From positions 1 through 34,551 of the forward strand of contig PKCJ01000083.1 in the NCBI GenBank assembly GCA_002862945.1: a DNA stretch of 34,551 nt, read 5' to 3'. This document shows, piece by piece, positions 1 to 10,385 of this stretch. Each line of letters opens with the position of its first letter. Position 1 is the stretch's first letter. The stretch comes from Opitutia bacterium. Its GTDB lineage: Bacteria; Verrucomicrobiota; Verrucomicrobiia; Opitutales; Coraliomargaritaceae. A program made the position numbers and the translations under genes. Below the pieces are notes generated by a model, which searched no databases, had not been told where the DNA came from, and saw nothing but the letters and a program-made list of their open reading frames with translations.

Positions 1-327
1 GTAAGCGAAAAGCTTGAAAAAGGCGATCCTGTTGACCTTGTCATGGGGGCGCTTGAAAACTCGCGCCCCAAGCTTGAAGTGAAGAGCCGCCGCGTCGGTG
101 GCGCCACTTATCAGGTGCCCGTAGAAATTTCTTTCGAACGCCAGCAAGCACTTGCTTTCCGCTGGATGGTCAACGCCGCTCGTAGTCGTAAGGGTGTTCC
201 TATGAACGAAGCCTTGGCTGACGAGATCGTCGACGCCTACAACAACACAGGTGGAGTTGTGAAGAAAAAAGAAGAAGTTCACCGCATGGCTCAAGCCAAC
301 CGTGCTTTCGCACACCTGCGCTGGTAA
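1..327 (+). CDS. rpsG: 30S ribosomal protein S7, 5'-truncated by window edge
   Basis: The reading frame is open from base 1 and encodes the last 108 residues of ribosomal protein S7; roughly 48 N-terminal residues lie outside the window. S7 binds the 3' major domain of 16S rRNA and nucleates assembly of the small-subunit head. Family motifs are clear: [16 protein letters not shown] in the middle and [20 protein letters not shown] at the C-terminus. An internal ATG at position 43 is inside the conserved core and is not the start. fusA follows in the same direction, the standard str-operon order. Confidence 0.97.
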   Translation, partial: VSEKLEKGDPVDLVMGALENSRPKLEVKSRRVGGATYQVPVEISFERQQALAFRWMVNAARSRKGVPMNEALADEIVDAYNNTGGVVKKKEEVHRMAQANRAFAHLRW

Positions 328-392
328 TTCCTTACATGCACCGGCAGTCCTCGGACGCGCCGCCCCTCGTTCTTTTCAGTCGTATCTCTTTT

Positions 393-2543
393 ATGTCCGC
401 TATTCATAGTATTGCGTCAGCTAACTCACCGAAACGTAAGTTCCCCTTGGAGCATACGCGAAATATCGGCATAGCTGCTCACATCGACGCGGGAAAGACG
501 ACAACGACGGAGAGAATTCTATTTTACGCAGGTGTCGTCCACAAGATGGGTGAGGTCCACGAGGGTAGCGCAGTCACCGACTGGATGGATCAGGAGCGTG
601 AGCGTGGTATTACTATTACCTCCGCTGCGATCTCCTGTAACTGGACAAATCAAGATGGTCCTTACGCCGAGATTTGTAACCAGATCAATATTATCGACAC
701 CCCGGGGCACGTCGATTTCACCGCCGAGGTAGAACGCTCGCTCAGAGTCTTAGATGGTACGATCGGTGTCTTTTGCGCCGTCGCTGGTGTGCAGCCACAG
801 TCTGAGACGGTTTGGCGGCAAATGACAAAATACAATGTCCCGCGCATCGCTTTTGTTAATAAGATGGATCGCGTTGGTGCGGATTATTTCGCCGCCATTG
901 AGTCGATGCGCGAGCGTCTTGGTGCGAATGCGCATCCCATCTTTCTACCTATCGGTTCTGAAGAAGATTTTATTGGCCTAATCGACCTGACGACGATGGA
1001 AGCCCGGGTTTACGATACGACCGACGCCAGTGGCATGACCTTCGAGACGCGGGCCATCCCCGCTGACTTAGTCGATCAAGCCGCCGAGTATCGCGAAAAG
1101 CTAATCGAAGCCCTTGCCGACTTTGATGAAGCGCTGGCCGATAAGTACCTCGAAGGCGAAGAACTGGCAGCCGACGACATCCGCTCCGCCATCCGTAAGG
1201 CTACTATTTCCTTAGGCTTCTGTGGCGTTATTCCGGGTAGTGCCTTCAAGAACAAGGGCGTGCAAGCCGTCCTCGAATCCGTGGTCAACTATCTTCCAAG
1301 CCCGCTCGACCTACCGCCGATGAAAGGTGAGACCGAGCAAGGCCGTGATCTTGAAATCACCCCTGACGACAATGGCAAGTTCGCAGGCCTCGCCTTCAAA
1401 CTTATGAACGACGGCTACGTTGGTAAGCTCGTCTTTGTGCGTGTTTACTCGGGCAGCCTTGCCAAAGGAAGCGCACTTTATAACCCACGCACAGGCAAGA
1501 CAGAGCGCATTTCTCGTCTTCTCATCATGAAGGCAGACTCCCGCGTAGACATCGACGTCGCTTATTCGGGTGACATATGCGCCATCGTTGGCGCGCGTGA
1601 TGTTGTCACCGGCGACACACTTTGCACCAAGGGCTTCGATGTTTGCTTGGAACCACCCACATTCCCTGAGCCAGTTATCTCGATGTCGATCGAGCCTAGG
1701 TCCACCGCCGACCAAGAAAAAATGGCGACTGGTCTACAGCGACTCTCTGAAGAGGATCCTACCTTCGTCGTCAGTTCCGATGAAGAGACTGGGCAAACGA
1801 TCATTGCTGGCATGGGCGAGTTGCACCTCGAAATCATTAAAGACCGACTCTTCCGTGAGTTCAAAGTCGGAGCGGAAGCTGGTCGCCCGCAGATCGCTTA
1901 CCGCGAAGCTTTGTCTACCAATTCCGAAGGGGAGGGTAAATTCGTTCGCCAAACTGGTGGCAGCGGTCAATACGGCCATGTTCGCATCAAGCTCGAGCCT
2001 CTCGAGCGTGGCGCCGGCATCGAAATGGTCGACAAGATAGTCGGTGGTGTTATACCAAAAGAATTCATCCAACCCACTCTTGAAGGCATCCGTGACGCTG
2101 CCAACAACGGTGCCGTCTGCGGCTACCCCGTGGTTGATTTTAAAGTCACCCTTTTCGACGGTTCTTTCCACGATGTGGATTCCTCTGAAATGTCCTTCAA
2201 GATGGCCGGTATCTTCGCTTTCCGAGATGCCATGGAAAAAGCAAGCCCACAACTGCTAGAACCTATAATGAAAGTCGAAGTCGAAACGCCCGACGAATAT
2301 CAAGGCGACATCATGGGCGACCTCAATCGCCGCCGCGGACAGATCCAAAATGTCACTGGTAAGACTTCCTTCGTCTCAATTTCTGCAATGGTACCCCTGC
2401 AAGAAATGTTTGGCTACGCTACCATCGTTCGCTCACTTAGCAAAGGTCGTGCTTCCTATAGCATGGAGCCCGAATCCTTCGAGCCAGTTCCACAAATCGT
2501 CCTCAATACCATCCTAGAAACCTCTACAAGAGGTCGCTACTAA
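393..2543 (+). CDS. fusA: Translation elongation factor G
   Basis: Encodes EF-G, the GTPase that drives tRNA-mRNA translocation on the ribosome. With the start at 393 the protein has 716 residues, close to the usual 700. GTPase motifs appear in order: P-loop AHIDAGKT (29-36), switch I RGITI (71-75), DTPGH (102-106) and NKMD (156-159). The C-terminal domains keep the typical GDIMGDLNRRRGQI segment. An in-frame ATG at 336 would add 19 residues with no family counterpart and lies only 8 bases after the rpsG stop, so 393 is preferred. No Shine-Dalgarno sequence precedes either start. It is probably cotranscribed with rpsG. Confidence 0.97.
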   Translation: MSAIHSIASANSPKRKFPLEHTRNIGIAAHIDAGKTTTTERILFYAGVVHKMGEVHEGSAVTDWMDQERERGITITSAAISCNWTNQDGPYAEICNQINIIDTPGHVDFTAEVERSLRVLDGTIGVFCAVAGVQPQSETVWRQMTKYNVPRIAFVNKMDRVGADYFAAIESMRERLGANAHPIFLPIGSEEDFIGLIDLTTMEARVYDTTDASGMTFETRAIPADLVDQAAEYREKLIEALADFDEALADKYLEGEELAADDIRSAIRKATISLGFCGVIPGSAFKNKGVQAVLESVVNYLPSPLDLPPMKGETEQGRDLEITPDDNGKFAGLAFKLMNDGYVGKLVFVRVYSGSLAKGSALYNPRTGKTERISRLLIMKADSRVDIDVAYSGDICAIVGARDVVTGDTLCTKGFDVCLEPPTFPEPVISMSIEPRSTADQEKMATGLQRLSEEDPTFVVSSDEETGQTIIAGMGELHLEIIKDRLFREFKVGAEAGRPQIAYREALSTNSEGEGKFVRQTGGSGQYGHVRIKLEPLERGAGIEMVDKIVGGVIPKEFIQPTLEGIRDAANNGAVCGYPVVDFKVTLFDGSFHDVDSSEMSFKMAGIFAFRDAMEKASPQLLEPIMKVEVETPDEYQGDIMGDLNRRRGQIQNVTGKTSFVSISAMVPLQEMFGYATIVRSLSKGRASYSMEPESFEPVPQIVLNTILETSTRGRY

Positions 2544-2657
2544 TAAGGACACTTAAGTCATAGCTTATACAATAAACTCTTAAACTTAATTTTTCTATCT
2601 CTCGCATCAACCAAGCAACAACTTTCAATCATCAACAATCAACCAGACACATAAACT

Positions 2658-2966
2658 ATGAGCTCTCCACGTATCCGTATCCGCCTACAAGGCTTTGATT
2701 ATCGAGTTATCGACCAGTCCGCAGCGGACATTGTCGAGACAGCAAAACGCTCCGGCGCTCGCGTCGCTGGCCCTGTCCCGCTTCCGACTAAGATCGAGAA
2801 GTACACCGTGAATCGTTCTGTCCACGTCAATAAAAAGTCAATGGATCAGTTCGAGGTGCGCACACACAAACGCCTCATTGACATCGTAGAGCCCACTGCC
2901 GCGACAGTCGACGAACTCAAGAAGCTCAACTTGCCTGCAGGTGTCGACATCTCGATTAACGTTTAG
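2658..2966 (+). CDS. rpsJ: 30S ribosomal protein S10
   Basis: Encodes the complete 102-residue S10, a small-subunit head protein that in other bacteria also partners NusB in antitermination. The N-terminus ([15 protein letters not shown]) and the [16 protein letters not shown] segment are diagnostic. It starts 114 bases after fusA. The spacer is CA-rich with no evident terminator, so it is probably in the same transcript. The tuf gene often found between fusA and rpsJ is absent, and the S10-operon genes (rplC, rplD and so on) do not follow; the next gene is convergent. No Shine-Dalgarno sequence is visible. Confidence 0.97.
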   Translation: MSSPRIRIRLQGFDYRVIDQSAADIVETAKRSGARVAGPVPLPTKIEKYTVNRSVHVNKKSMDQFEVRTHKRLIDIVEPTAATVDELKKLNLPAGVDISINV

Positions 2967-3077
2967 ACTGTTCGATTCGTAACCCTGGTCTTTAGAGTCG
3001 GAAAGTGCTGAAAGTAGTCCACTTAGGTTATTTCCCAAACCTCACAGCTTAAAATTTGTGGGGGTATACTAAATGCG

Positions 3078-3109
3078 ATCAGGATTTTCTAGATCGAAAA
3101 ATGCCTGAT
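3078..3109. terminator. Imperfect hairpin between convergent rpsJ and mfd
   Basis: ATCAGG-ATTTTC pairs with GAAAAAT-GCCTGAT around a TAGATC loop, giving about 11-12 pairs with one bulge and an AT-rich middle. It lies in the 212-base convergent gap between rpsJ and mfd, where a bidirectional terminator would be expected. Neither side has a proper T-tract, so function as a terminator is only inferred. Confidence 0.35.
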
Positions 3110-3178
3110 ATATTTAAGCACCCAGATAAATGTGAGTGAAGCCACGCTTTCATTTTTGATAAAGCTCCTATTGCGCGG

Positions 3179-6100
3179 CTACTTAAGCCCATGCTGTCGT
3201 CTCAAAAAGCTCTGGATTTCGATAAGTCGAGTGATGGGGTCTTTGGCTTTTAGCCTAGGGAAGCGAGTGCCAGATTTCAGAAATTCGCCCTTTTTGACCG
3301 CTTGGGCAAGTCTGCAGATCAAGCGGTCGCCCTCGGTTTCGACGCGGCGGACTCCTGCTAGCTCGGCGAGGACGCGGACTTGACTGACATTGATGAGGGC
3401 TTCAGCAGCGAGGGGCAATGCACCGAAGCGATCGACTAATTCTTCGGCTATCTCCTCAACTTCAGCATTCTTTTCGGCGAGTGCCAAGCGACGGTAGAAG
3501 TCGATCCGCAGACGTGGTTCGGCGATATACTCAGTGGGGAGTGCGGCTTCGATTAGCTCGCCTTTTTGGCTGCCGTATTCGGCATCTTTAATCGCGGCAA
3601 AGCTGAAGGTGCCACTAGTGCTACGGGCGCGACGTCCGCCTTCACCGGCAGTAATGAAGTCGAGTTTAACTTCGGCACGAATATGGTCGGCGCCAGGTTC
3701 ACCCTTTAGTCGGGCGACGCTCTGCTTAAGTAATTGGCAATACAACTCAAAGCCAATCCCTGCGATGTGACCGCTCTGTTGCGAGCCGAGTAGATTGCCT
3801 GCGCCGCGCAACTCGAGGTCACGCATCGCTATGCGAAAACCGGCTCCCAGCTGGCTGTGTTGCTTGAGTGCGTTCAATCGTTTTTGTGCTTGGTCAACGA
3901 GTGTAGCGTGGCGATGGAGCAGTAGGTAGGCGTAGGCTTGGCGTTTGAAGCGCCCGACTCGTCCACGGATCTGATAGAGCTGAGCGAGTCCGAATCGGTC
4001 AGCGCCTTCAATTATAAGAGTATTACAATTCGGGATGTCGATACCAGATTCGATAATGGTGGTGCAGACCAGCACATCGGATTGACCCGCGACGAATTTC
4101 GTCATGACTTTTTCGAGCGCACCTTCCGTCATCTGCCCGTGCCCGATTGCGACTTTGAGCTTTGGGTGCATTGCCTCGATCTTGGCTGCGACGCCTTGGA
4201 TACTATCGACACGGTTGTGTAAGTAGAAGACTTGGCCACCGCGGTCTGTCTCGGCTTTAATTGCGCTTCGGATCAAATTTTCATCGTAGCTTTTGACGAT
4301 GGTCTCGATCGGACGGCGATCGACGGGTGGGGTCTCGATCACACTCATGGCACGTGCTCCTGCCATGGCGAGATAGAGGGTGCGAGGGATTGGTGTCGCG
4401 CTGAGGGTAAGGATGTCGACCTCGGCGCGCAGTTGCTTGATGCGGTCCTTTTGCTTTACACCAAAGCGTTGCTCTTCGTCGACTACGAGTAACCCAAGGT
4501 CTTGAAAGTGGACGTCTTTGCTCAGTAGGCGGTGGGTGCCTATTACAATGTCTATCTTACCAGCTGCGAGTTGCGCAATACACTCTTTGTTTTTTGCGGT
4601 GGTGCGGAATCGGCTAGCCATGTCAATGATGATTGGATACTGGGCCATGCGCTCACGAAAGGTGTTAAAGTGCTGCTGGCAGAGCACGGTGGTGGGTACA
4701 AGGATAGCGACTTGTTTACCTGCGAGCACGGCCTTGAGTGCGGCGCGGATGGCGACCTCGGTCTTGCCGAAGCCAACGTCGCCACAGATTAAACGATCCA
4801 TCGCTTGCGTGCTCTCCATGTCTTGCTTGCAGGCTTCGATTGCGCTTAGCTGGTCCGGTGTTTCTTTGAAGGGGAAAGCGGACTCGAAGTCTTCCTGCCA
4901 AGCGTGATCGGGCGGAAAGGCAAAGCCGCCGGATTGGGCGCGGCGAGCGTGGAGTTGCAGCATCTCGGCGGCGTAATCGAGGGTGGCTCGTTCGGCAGCG
5001 GCACGGGTTTTATCCCAAGCCGCACCGCCGACCTTACTGAGCTTGGGTTGCGACTTAGTCAGGCCGACATAGCGAGTGAGTAAATGCGACTCTTGCAGCG
5101 GGACGTGGATCGTCATTTGATCGGCGAACTCGACAGAGATGACCTCTTTGCTACCACCCTGAATTTCTAGTTGCGTGAGGCCGCGAAAGAGGCAGACGCC
5201 GTGTTGCAAATGAACAAGTGGATCGCCGTCCACTAGTTCAGTGAAGTCGAGTAGCTGGTCAACTTGCGAGAGTGTGGCGCGGGCGCGTTCCTCCCGATGG
5301 CTGACCTTGCGGTTTCGACTACCAAAGTATTCTGTGTCGGCTATTAGAACAAAACCCTGCTTTGCATTCGAGTGTAGAGGAAGGGTGGCGAGTGGAATTT
5401 TTGGACTGGCGCGAAGAATGAATCCGCCCGATACCGTACCTTTGATAAAATTAGATTTGATCCCTACGGTCATAGGATTGTCGGCAAGCAGCTCTTTGAT
5501 GCGCTTTTGCTCGTTTTCGCCTGCGGTTGCGAAAGTAATTTCGAGTCCTTCTTTTGCCCAAGCGGCTAGCTGTTTTTCAAACTTGAAACGAGTACTCTGT
5601 TCTGGCTTAAGTCGGCCGTATCCGATCTGTGTGTGGTTGGTGTGGAAACGGTAGTTAGCTGTCGGTTCGGACTGAATCTCAATACGCTCGGCACTACAAA
5701 AGAGTTCGGGATCTGTATCTAGTTCGCAAAGCGAAGTGAGTGTGTCGATATTCTCACGATGAGCGACCGCTTGATAAAAAGAGCTTGGGCTACCGCTGGT
5801 CGTTTTGATATTTTCAAACCTGTAGGGATGTTCGCGCACGAGTGTGGCGGGATCGTCGAGTATCCATTGTAGATTACTCTCGGGCAGGTAAGCTAGGAGG
5901 GCGCCTTCGGCCGAGTAAATGGAGTCAGCACTCTCGGCGGCCGCTATCTGAATTTCGTCGACTTCCTCACGCGTGCGCTGGGTAGTTGGGTCGAAGCGCC
6001 GGATACTCTCGATCTCGTCACCAAAGAAATCAATGCGATAGGGCTTGTGCGCATCGTAGGGGTAGAGGTCGATCAGGCCGCCTCGGGTCGCGATCTGTCC

Positions 6101-6595
6101 AGGCTGTTCGCAGAGGGCTTCGGAGTCGTAATCGAGATCGCTTGTGAGGGTGGCGATCAATTCGGAAAAGGAGTGTGACTGGCCAACCCTCAGGGTGAGG
6201 CGTTGCTGCGCAAAGGCCACTTTGTCGGGACAGGCACCCAGTAGAGCTTCGGGAGTGGCTATGATCAGTCGTTTACCCGCTGGACTGGTGAGGAGTGCGC
6301 TGAGCACGGTGAGACGGTCGCAGATACGGTCAGCGCGGCGCTGTGCGTCGATGTCGGGCGGAGGGTCTTCGGGGAAGTAAAGGATTTGAAGGGGCGTTTT
6401 GGCTCTAGCCCAGAGGGTGTAGGTATCGAGTTCGGTGGCGAGTTCTTGTGCGCGGCGCGGATAAGCGACAAGGGCGACAGTGATTTCTTTGTCGTTACTT
6501 TGCGCTAGGCAGTAGAGCAGTGGGGCACGCGCCTCCTTGCATACGCCGTGATAGAGCGTGTGTTTGCCGTGCGAAAGTTTTTGTTTTTTGGGCAC
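3179..6595 (-). CDS. mfd: Transcription-repair coupling factor Mfd
   Basis: A 1138-residue protein, near the 1148 of E. coli Mfd. Mfd displaces RNA polymerase stalled at DNA lesions and recruits UvrA for excision repair. Visible in order are the UvrB-like N-terminal module (RGGLIDLYP, 171-179), the RNA-polymerase-interacting CarD-like domain (about 455-515, with [13 protein letters not shown]), and a RecG-like helicase core with Walker A GDVGFGKT (605-612), [10 protein letters not shown] (706-715) and [11 protein letters not shown] (731-741). A D7-like C-terminal domain closes it. The start is GTG at 6595; an in-frame stop lies shortly upstream and no Shine-Dalgarno sequence is seen. It begins 40 bases after rnc, so the two are probably one operon. 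Confidence 0.97.
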   Translation of the reverse strand: MPKKQKLSHGKHTLYHGVCKEARAPLLYCLAQSNDKEITVALVAYPRRAQELATELDTYTLWARAKTPLQILYFPEDPPPDIDAQRRADRICDRLTVLSALLTSPAGKRLIIATPEALLGACPDKVAFAQQRLTLRVGQSHSFSELIATLTSDLDYDSEALCEQPGQIATRGGLIDLYPYDAHKPYRIDFFGDEIESIRRFDPTTQRTREEVDEIQIAAAESADSIYSAEGALLAYLPESNLQWILDDPATLVREHPYRFENIKTTSGSPSSFYQAVAHRENIDTLTSLCELDTDPELFCSAERIEIQSEPTANYRFHTNHTQIGYGRLKPEQSTRFKFEKQLAAWAKEGLEITFATAGENEQKRIKELLADNPMTVGIKSNFIKGTVSGGFILRASPKIPLATLPLHSNAKQGFVLIADTEYFGSRNRKVSHREERARATLSQVDQLLDFTELVDGDPLVHLQHGVCLFRGLTQLEIQGGSKEVISVEFADQMTIHVPLQESHLLTRYVGLTKSQPKLSKVGGAAWDKTRAAAERATLDYAAEMLQLHARRAQSGGFAFPPDHAWQEDFESAFPFKETPDQLSAIEACKQDMESTQAMDRLICGDVGFGKTEVAIRAALKAVLAGKQVAILVPTTVLCQQHFNTFRERMAQYPIIIDMASRFRTTAKNKECIAQLAAGKIDIVIGTHRLLSKDVHFQDLGLLVVDEEQRFGVKQKDRIKQLRAEVDILTLSATPIPRTLYLAMAGARAMSVIETPPVDRRPIETIVKSYDENLIRSAIKAETDRGGQVFYLHNRVDSIQGVAAKIEAMHPKLKVAIGHGQMTEGALEKVMTKFVAGQSDVLVCTTIIESGIDIPNCNTLIIEGADRFGLAQLYQIRGRVGRFKRQAYAYLLLHRHATLVDQAQKRLNALKQHSQLGAGFRIAMRDLELRGAGNLLGSQQSGHIAGIGFELYCQLLKQSVARLKGEPGADHIRAEVKLDFITAGEGGRRARSTSGTFSFAAIKDAEYGSQKGELIEAALPTEYIAEPRLRIDFYRRLALAEKNAEVEEIAEELVDRFGALPLAAEALINVSQVRVLAELAGVRRVETEGDRLICRLAQAVKKGEFLKSGTRFPRLKAKDPITRLIEIQSFLRRQHGLK

Positions 6596-6635
6596 AGTTA
6601 TTTTATTCGTGGCGAGCGAGCAAATTCACGCTATA

Positions 6636-7298
6636 TCACGCGAGATTTTCCAGCGCGGCCTTCGCTGCTTTAGCTTCGGCGGTTTTTTTTGAACTGCCTA
6701 TACCTCGGCCTAGCTCCTTGCCTCCTAAAGATACTGTAGCGGTGTAACTGCGCTCGTGGTCTGCACCCTCAGCTGAGAGTTCTGCGTAGGTAGGCACTTC
6801 GCCTTTGTGGTGTTTTTGCGACCACTCTTGAAGCTTACCTTTTGGGTTTTGACTGCCGGCATCTAGCACGAGGGCTTCAATTTGGCTGTCGAATAGATGC
6901 AATATGGTATCGCGCGCGGCCTTGACCCCGCCATCTAAGTAGACGGCCCCGATGAGGGCTTCAAGGGCATCTTCGAGCATCGCATTGCTCGGCTTGGGAT
7001 GGTGCTGGCGGTGTGCGGCGCTGACCTCGAGATATTTGCCGAGACCTTTAGCGGTCGCGGCGCGAGTGAGGGACTTGCCATTAACGATGCTGGCACGGCA
7101 GCGGTCGAGCGCGCCTTCATCGGCCTCGGGAAATTTTACATAAAGAGCTTCTGCAATAATGAGGTCCAGCACAGCGTCGCCTAGAAATTCGAGGCGTTGG
7201 TTGTCGCCATCAATTCGCTTGCAGCTAGAGTGAGTGAGGGCGAGTTTCAACAGAGATTCATCCTGGAAATCGTGTTGAGTGATCGGTTCGTATGACAT
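6636..7298 (-). CDS. rnc: Ribonuclease III
   Basis: A 220-residue double-strand-specific endoribonuclease that processes rRNA precursors and structured mRNAs. The family signature NQRLEFLGDAVL is at 33-44. Catalytic acidic residues correspond to E37, D41, D110 and E113, the last two in LEDALEALIG. The C-terminal part (about 152-220) is the double-stranded-RNA-binding domain, with GSSKKTAEAKAAKAAL as its final helix. The gene is divergent from the PhoH-like gene across 135 bases, which hold nested inverted repeats, and precedes mfd. No Shine-Dalgarno sequence is seen before the ATG. Confidence 0.96.
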   Translation of the reverse strand: MSYEPITQHDFQDESLLKLALTHSSCKRIDGDNQRLEFLGDAVLDLIIAEALYVKFPEADEGALDRCRASIVNGKSLTRAATAKGLGKYLEVSAAHRQHHPKPSNAMLEDALEALIGAVYLDGGVKAARDTILHLFDSQIEALVLDAGSQNPKGKLQEWSQKHHKGEVPTYAELSAEGADHERSYTATVSLGGKELGRGIGSSKKTAEAKAAKAALENLA

Positions 7299-7312
7299 TT
7301 TAGTGAAAAAGT

Positions 7313-7376
7313 TGAGCTAATTGGGTTTACTGCTTGCCCAAAGGTAGAGGGCACGAGTATGGCTTGTATTAGCTCA
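7313..7376. promoter_or_regulatory. Nested inverted repeats in rnc/phoH divergent region
   Basis: A perfect 9-bp inverted repeat, TGAGCTAAT (7313-7321) and ATTAGCTCA (7368-7376), encloses a second one, TGCCC (7335-7339) and GGGCA (7349-7353). It sits 14 bases upstream of the rnc start codon and 57 bases upstream of the phoH-like start. It could be a protein-binding site shared by the divergent promoters. It could also fold in the rnc leader RNA; RNase III of E. coli is known to cleave a stem in its own leader. Function is inferred. Confidence 0.35.
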
Positions 7377-7433
7377 TTTTAGACTGGCTGCAAATGCCAG
7401 AATCGTATTTCGCCCTCATTTATTTTACTTACC

Positions 7434-8978
7434 TTGCCAAACGCAACCACGCCCGCGTCGAAGACTAAGATTTTTGTCCTAGATACTAATGTTCTACTGC
7501 ACGATCCGCAGTGCCTGCACAAGTTCGAGGAAAATATAATCGCTATACCCGTCGAAGTCCTCGAAGAGCTCGATCGTAAGAAGTCTGCTCCTGGCGAGTT
7601 GGGCTTTTCGGCACGAAAGATACATCGAGAGCTCCGTGCACTTTTCGATGAGGGCTTGGAATCACCGCCCGAGCTAAATGGTAAAGGTAGCTCTGCCCTA
7701 AGCTGCGGCTTACCAAATGGCGGTCGCCTCGTCGTTGTGATCAACGACTACATGGTGAGCGGCGATTCTGATAATCAGGATTTGAATCGTTTGAAGGCGA
7801 CGCTCGTCAACATGGAGAAAATGGATAGCCGTATTTTGGCCTCGGTTTTTTTCCTAAAGGAGGTCTGTTCCGATAGTCGAGTGATTCTGGTAACGAAGGA
7901 CACCAACATGGCGCTCAAGGGTATCGCGCTAGGTCTCGAAGTAGAGGACTACATGAACGATAAAGTGACCTCTGCCAAACTCGGTAGCGGTTGCAAGACG
8001 ATCGAGGTCAGCGACGAAGACTATGAGCGCTTCCTCGAGGAGCACGGCGTGGACCTTCTTCCTGAACAAACGAGCCATCTATTTATCAACGAATACATCT
8101 TTCTCAGCAACGGAGAGATTAGCGAGCCTGCGCGTTATCGTGGTGATGGACAGGTTGACAGTTTGATCCTTGGCTCAGATGTGGGTGTAAAAATACCGAA
8201 AGGCATACGTATTCATCCCCTCAATTCAGAGCAACGCATGCTTATGGATGCACTCTTGGATGAAGATATTAAGTTAGTCACTTGCAGTGGAAAAGCGGGT
8301 ACAGGTAAAACAATCGTTTCCATCGCTATGGCGCTCTTCCAAGCGATTGGTGAGGATAACCTGTACGAGCGTGTATTCATTACACGCCCACTGGTGCATA
8401 TTGGCAAAGACACCGGCGCGCTGCCTGGCACATTGGATGAAAAAATGGCGCCCTATATTGCTCCATTTTTTGATAACCTCGAAGTGCTCTTTAGTAATCG
8501 CAAGGTGGTCAAACAACCCGATATGCATGAGGATGATGTTTTGAGCCGTATCACTTCGACGCGCAAGCGTAAGAAGGCGATGGCTAAGCTAGCCAAGCAG
8601 CCGAGCCAAGGTGACGAAGGCGAGGAGGAAAGTAAGCCACGTAAGCCTTTCCAGTTTCTCTTCGACTACGGAATGGTCGAGGTCGAAGCGATGACATTCA
8701 TACGCGGGCGATCGCTTTCGAACACAATTTTTATCATTGATGAGGCGCAGAATTTGACCCCGCACGAAGCGAAGACGGTTGTCAGTCGTATGGCTGAAGG
8801 TTCGAAGGTGATACTACTCGGCGATCCCTATCAGGTGGACAGTATCTTTCTTGATGCTTGGTCAAACGGACTGGTGCATACTGCGCAGAGGCTTAAAGGT
8901 ACGGACATAACCGCACATTTAGAGCTGACTACCGGAGTGCGCTCCGAGCTCGCGGATTTGGCGGCAGACTTGTTGTAG
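7434..8978 (+). CDS. PIN domain-PhoH family ATPase (PhoH2-like)
   Basis: A 514-residue fusion of an N-terminal PIN nuclease domain and a C-terminal PhoH ATPase/helicase domain. PhoH2 proteins have been described as RNA-unwinding, RNA-cleaving enzymes. The PIN part begins [13 protein letters not shown] (D17) and has a late acidic site in TKDTN (about D156). The PhoH part has Walker A GKAGTGKT (286-293), IIDEAQN (434-440) and LLGDPYQVD (461-469). A charged segment of about 30 residues (375-404) separates parts of the ATPase core and looks like an insertion. The start is TTG at 7434, the first in-frame start codon after a stop at 7380; an upstream ATG at 7394 is out of frame. Confidence 0.92.
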   Translation: MPNATTPASKTKIFVLDTNVLLHDPQCLHKFEENIIAIPVEVLEELDRKKSAPGELGFSARKIHRELRALFDEGLESPPELNGKGSSALSCGLPNGGRLVVVINDYMVSGDSDNQDLNRLKATLVNMEKMDSRILASVFFLKEVCSDSRVILVTKDTNMALKGIALGLEVEDYMNDKVTSAKLGSGCKTIEVSDEDYERFLEEHGVDLLPEQTSHLFINEYIFLSNGEISEPARYRGDGQVDSLILGSDVGVKIPKGIRIHPLNSEQRMLMDALLDEDIKLVTCSGKAGTGKTIVSIAMALFQAIGEDNLYERVFITRPLVHIGKDTGALPGTLDEKMAPYIAPFFDNLEVLFSNRKVVKQPDMHEDDVLSRITSTRKRKKAMAKLAKQPSQGDEGEEESKPRKPFQFLFDYGMVEVEAMTFIRGRSLSNTIFIIDEAQNLTPHEAKTVVSRMAEGSKVILLGDPYQVDSIFLDAWSNGLVHTAQRLKGTDITAHLELTTGVRSELADLAADLL

Positions 8979-9050
8979 GAATGGAGGATGGTACTCCTGT
9001 GTGACTAACTTCACCTGCGGATAGGTACTAAGCAAGTCCTTCTTCTAACC

Positions 9051-10334
9051 CTAGTAAGGCAGCGGATACTTCGACACTAGTTCAGCGATGCGCCCTTTGA
9101 CTCTTTCAATTGTGTCGTTTTGGTCGTCGGTATCGATTGCTTTAAGCACGTGATCGATGCAGTCGGCGATGATCACCATATCGTCCTCGACGAAGCCTCG
9201 GCTAGTCACGGCGGGAGTGCCAAGGCGTATACCCGATGCTTTGAAAGGAGAACGTGTCTCGAAGGGGACTGTGTTTTTATTACAAGTAATGTGAGCCAGA
9301 TCGAGTGTCTCTTGTGCGACCTTCGCGGTGAGTTCGGGTAAGTTGGCGCGTAAATCGACAAGAAATAGGTGGTTATCTGAGCCGCCAGAAATCAACTTAT
9401 AGCCACGCTCCATCATAGCAGCGGCAAGGGTTTTTGAGTTGGCCACAACTTGGGCTGCGTAGGTCTTGAAGCTGGGCTTGAGGCACTCGCAAAAGCAAAT
9501 GGCCTTGGCTGCGATGACATGCATAAGTGGACCACCCTGACCGCCCGGGAACAAGGCTGAGTCGATTGCTTTGGCATGCTCTGCTTTACAAAGTATCAGA
9601 CCGCCGCGTGGACCACGAAGTGTCTTATGCGTGGTCGTCGTGACAAAGTCGGCGTGGGGCACAGGGGAGGGGTGCGCTCCGCCAGCGACGAGCCCTGAGA
9701 TGTGCGCGATGTCGGCGAAAAGATAGGCGCCGACGGAGCGGGCAATCTCACCCATGCGTTCGAAGTCTATGATGCGCGAGTAAGCGGATGCGCCTACGGT
9801 GATCATCTTTGGACTTTCTTTCTCGGCGACAGCAGCCAACTCATCGTAATCAATGAGACCGGTGTCTTCGCGTACTCCGTATTGAACGAATTTGTATAGC
9901 TTACCCGAGAAATTGACTGGGTTACCGTGGGTGAGGTGACCGCCGTGGGCAAGATTCATGCCGAGCAATTTATCGCCGGGCTGAAGCACTGAAGTGTAAA
10001 CTGCAAAATTGGCCTGCGAGCCAGAGTGCGGCTGCACGTTCGCATGATCTGCGCCGAAGAGCTCCTTCGCGCGGGCGATGGCCAGGTCTTCGACCACATC
10101 AACATGCTCGCATCCGCCATACCAGCGTTTGCGTGGGTAGCCTTCGGCATACTTATTCGTGAGTATGCTACCCTGCGCTTCCATCACTGCCGGATAGGTA
10201 AAATTTTCGGAAGCGATGAGCTCGACGTGGTTTTCTTGTCGATAGCGCTCGGCTGCGATGGCGGCGGCGATCTCAGGGTCGATCTCAGAGACCGTGCTAG
10301 CGTTGAGGGCGGGACTAGATGTGACGGTGGTCAT
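9051..10334 (-). CDS. glyA: Serine hydroxymethyltransferase
   Basis: A 427-residue PLP enzyme that interconverts serine and glycine with tetrahydrofolate and supplies one-carbon units. Diagnostic segments are [13 protein letters not shown], the [18 protein letters not shown] block and the PLP-lysine motif [14 protein letters not shown] with K237. Length matches the family. The first 18 or so residues are a poorly conserved Ser/Thr-rich extension. The gene lies 51 bases after the WPF-motif protein and is convergent with the PhoH-like gene. No Shine-Dalgarno sequence precedes the ATG. Confidence 0.97.
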   Translation of the reverse strand: MTTVTSSPALNASTVSEIDPEIAAAIAAERYRQENHVELIASENFTYPAVMEAQGSILTNKYAEGYPRKRWYGGCEHVDVVEDLAIARAKELFGADHANVQPHSGSQANFAVYTSVLQPGDKLLGMNLAHGGHLTHGNPVNFSGKLYKFVQYGVREDTGLIDYDELAAVAEKESPKMITVGASAYSRIIDFERMGEIARSVGAYLFADIAHISGLVAGGAHPSPVPHADFVTTTTHKTLRGPRGGLILCKAEHAKAIDSALFPGGQGGPLMHVIAAKAICFCECLKPSFKTYAAQVVANSKTLAAAMMERGYKLISGGSDNHLFLVDLRANLPELTAKVAQETLDLAHITCNKNTVPFETRSPFKASGIRLGTPAVTSRGFVEDDMVIIADCIDHVLKAIDTDDQNDTIERVKGRIAELVSKYPLPY

Positions 10335-10385
10335 GATATGATTGTTGAATGAATTAGAATTAAGAACTTCTGTTGTGAGTATACT

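Noticed and set aside
1734-2252. 172-codon minus-strand open frame within fusA
   Set aside because: It overlaps a perfectly conserved EF-G region and has no recognisable domain; it is a frame shadow. The same holds for 24090-24608 in accC and 32797-33354 in trpB.
2544-2657. Remnant of tuf between fusA and rpsJ
   Set aside because: The 114 bases are AT/CA-rich and translate to nothing like EF-Tu in any frame I read.
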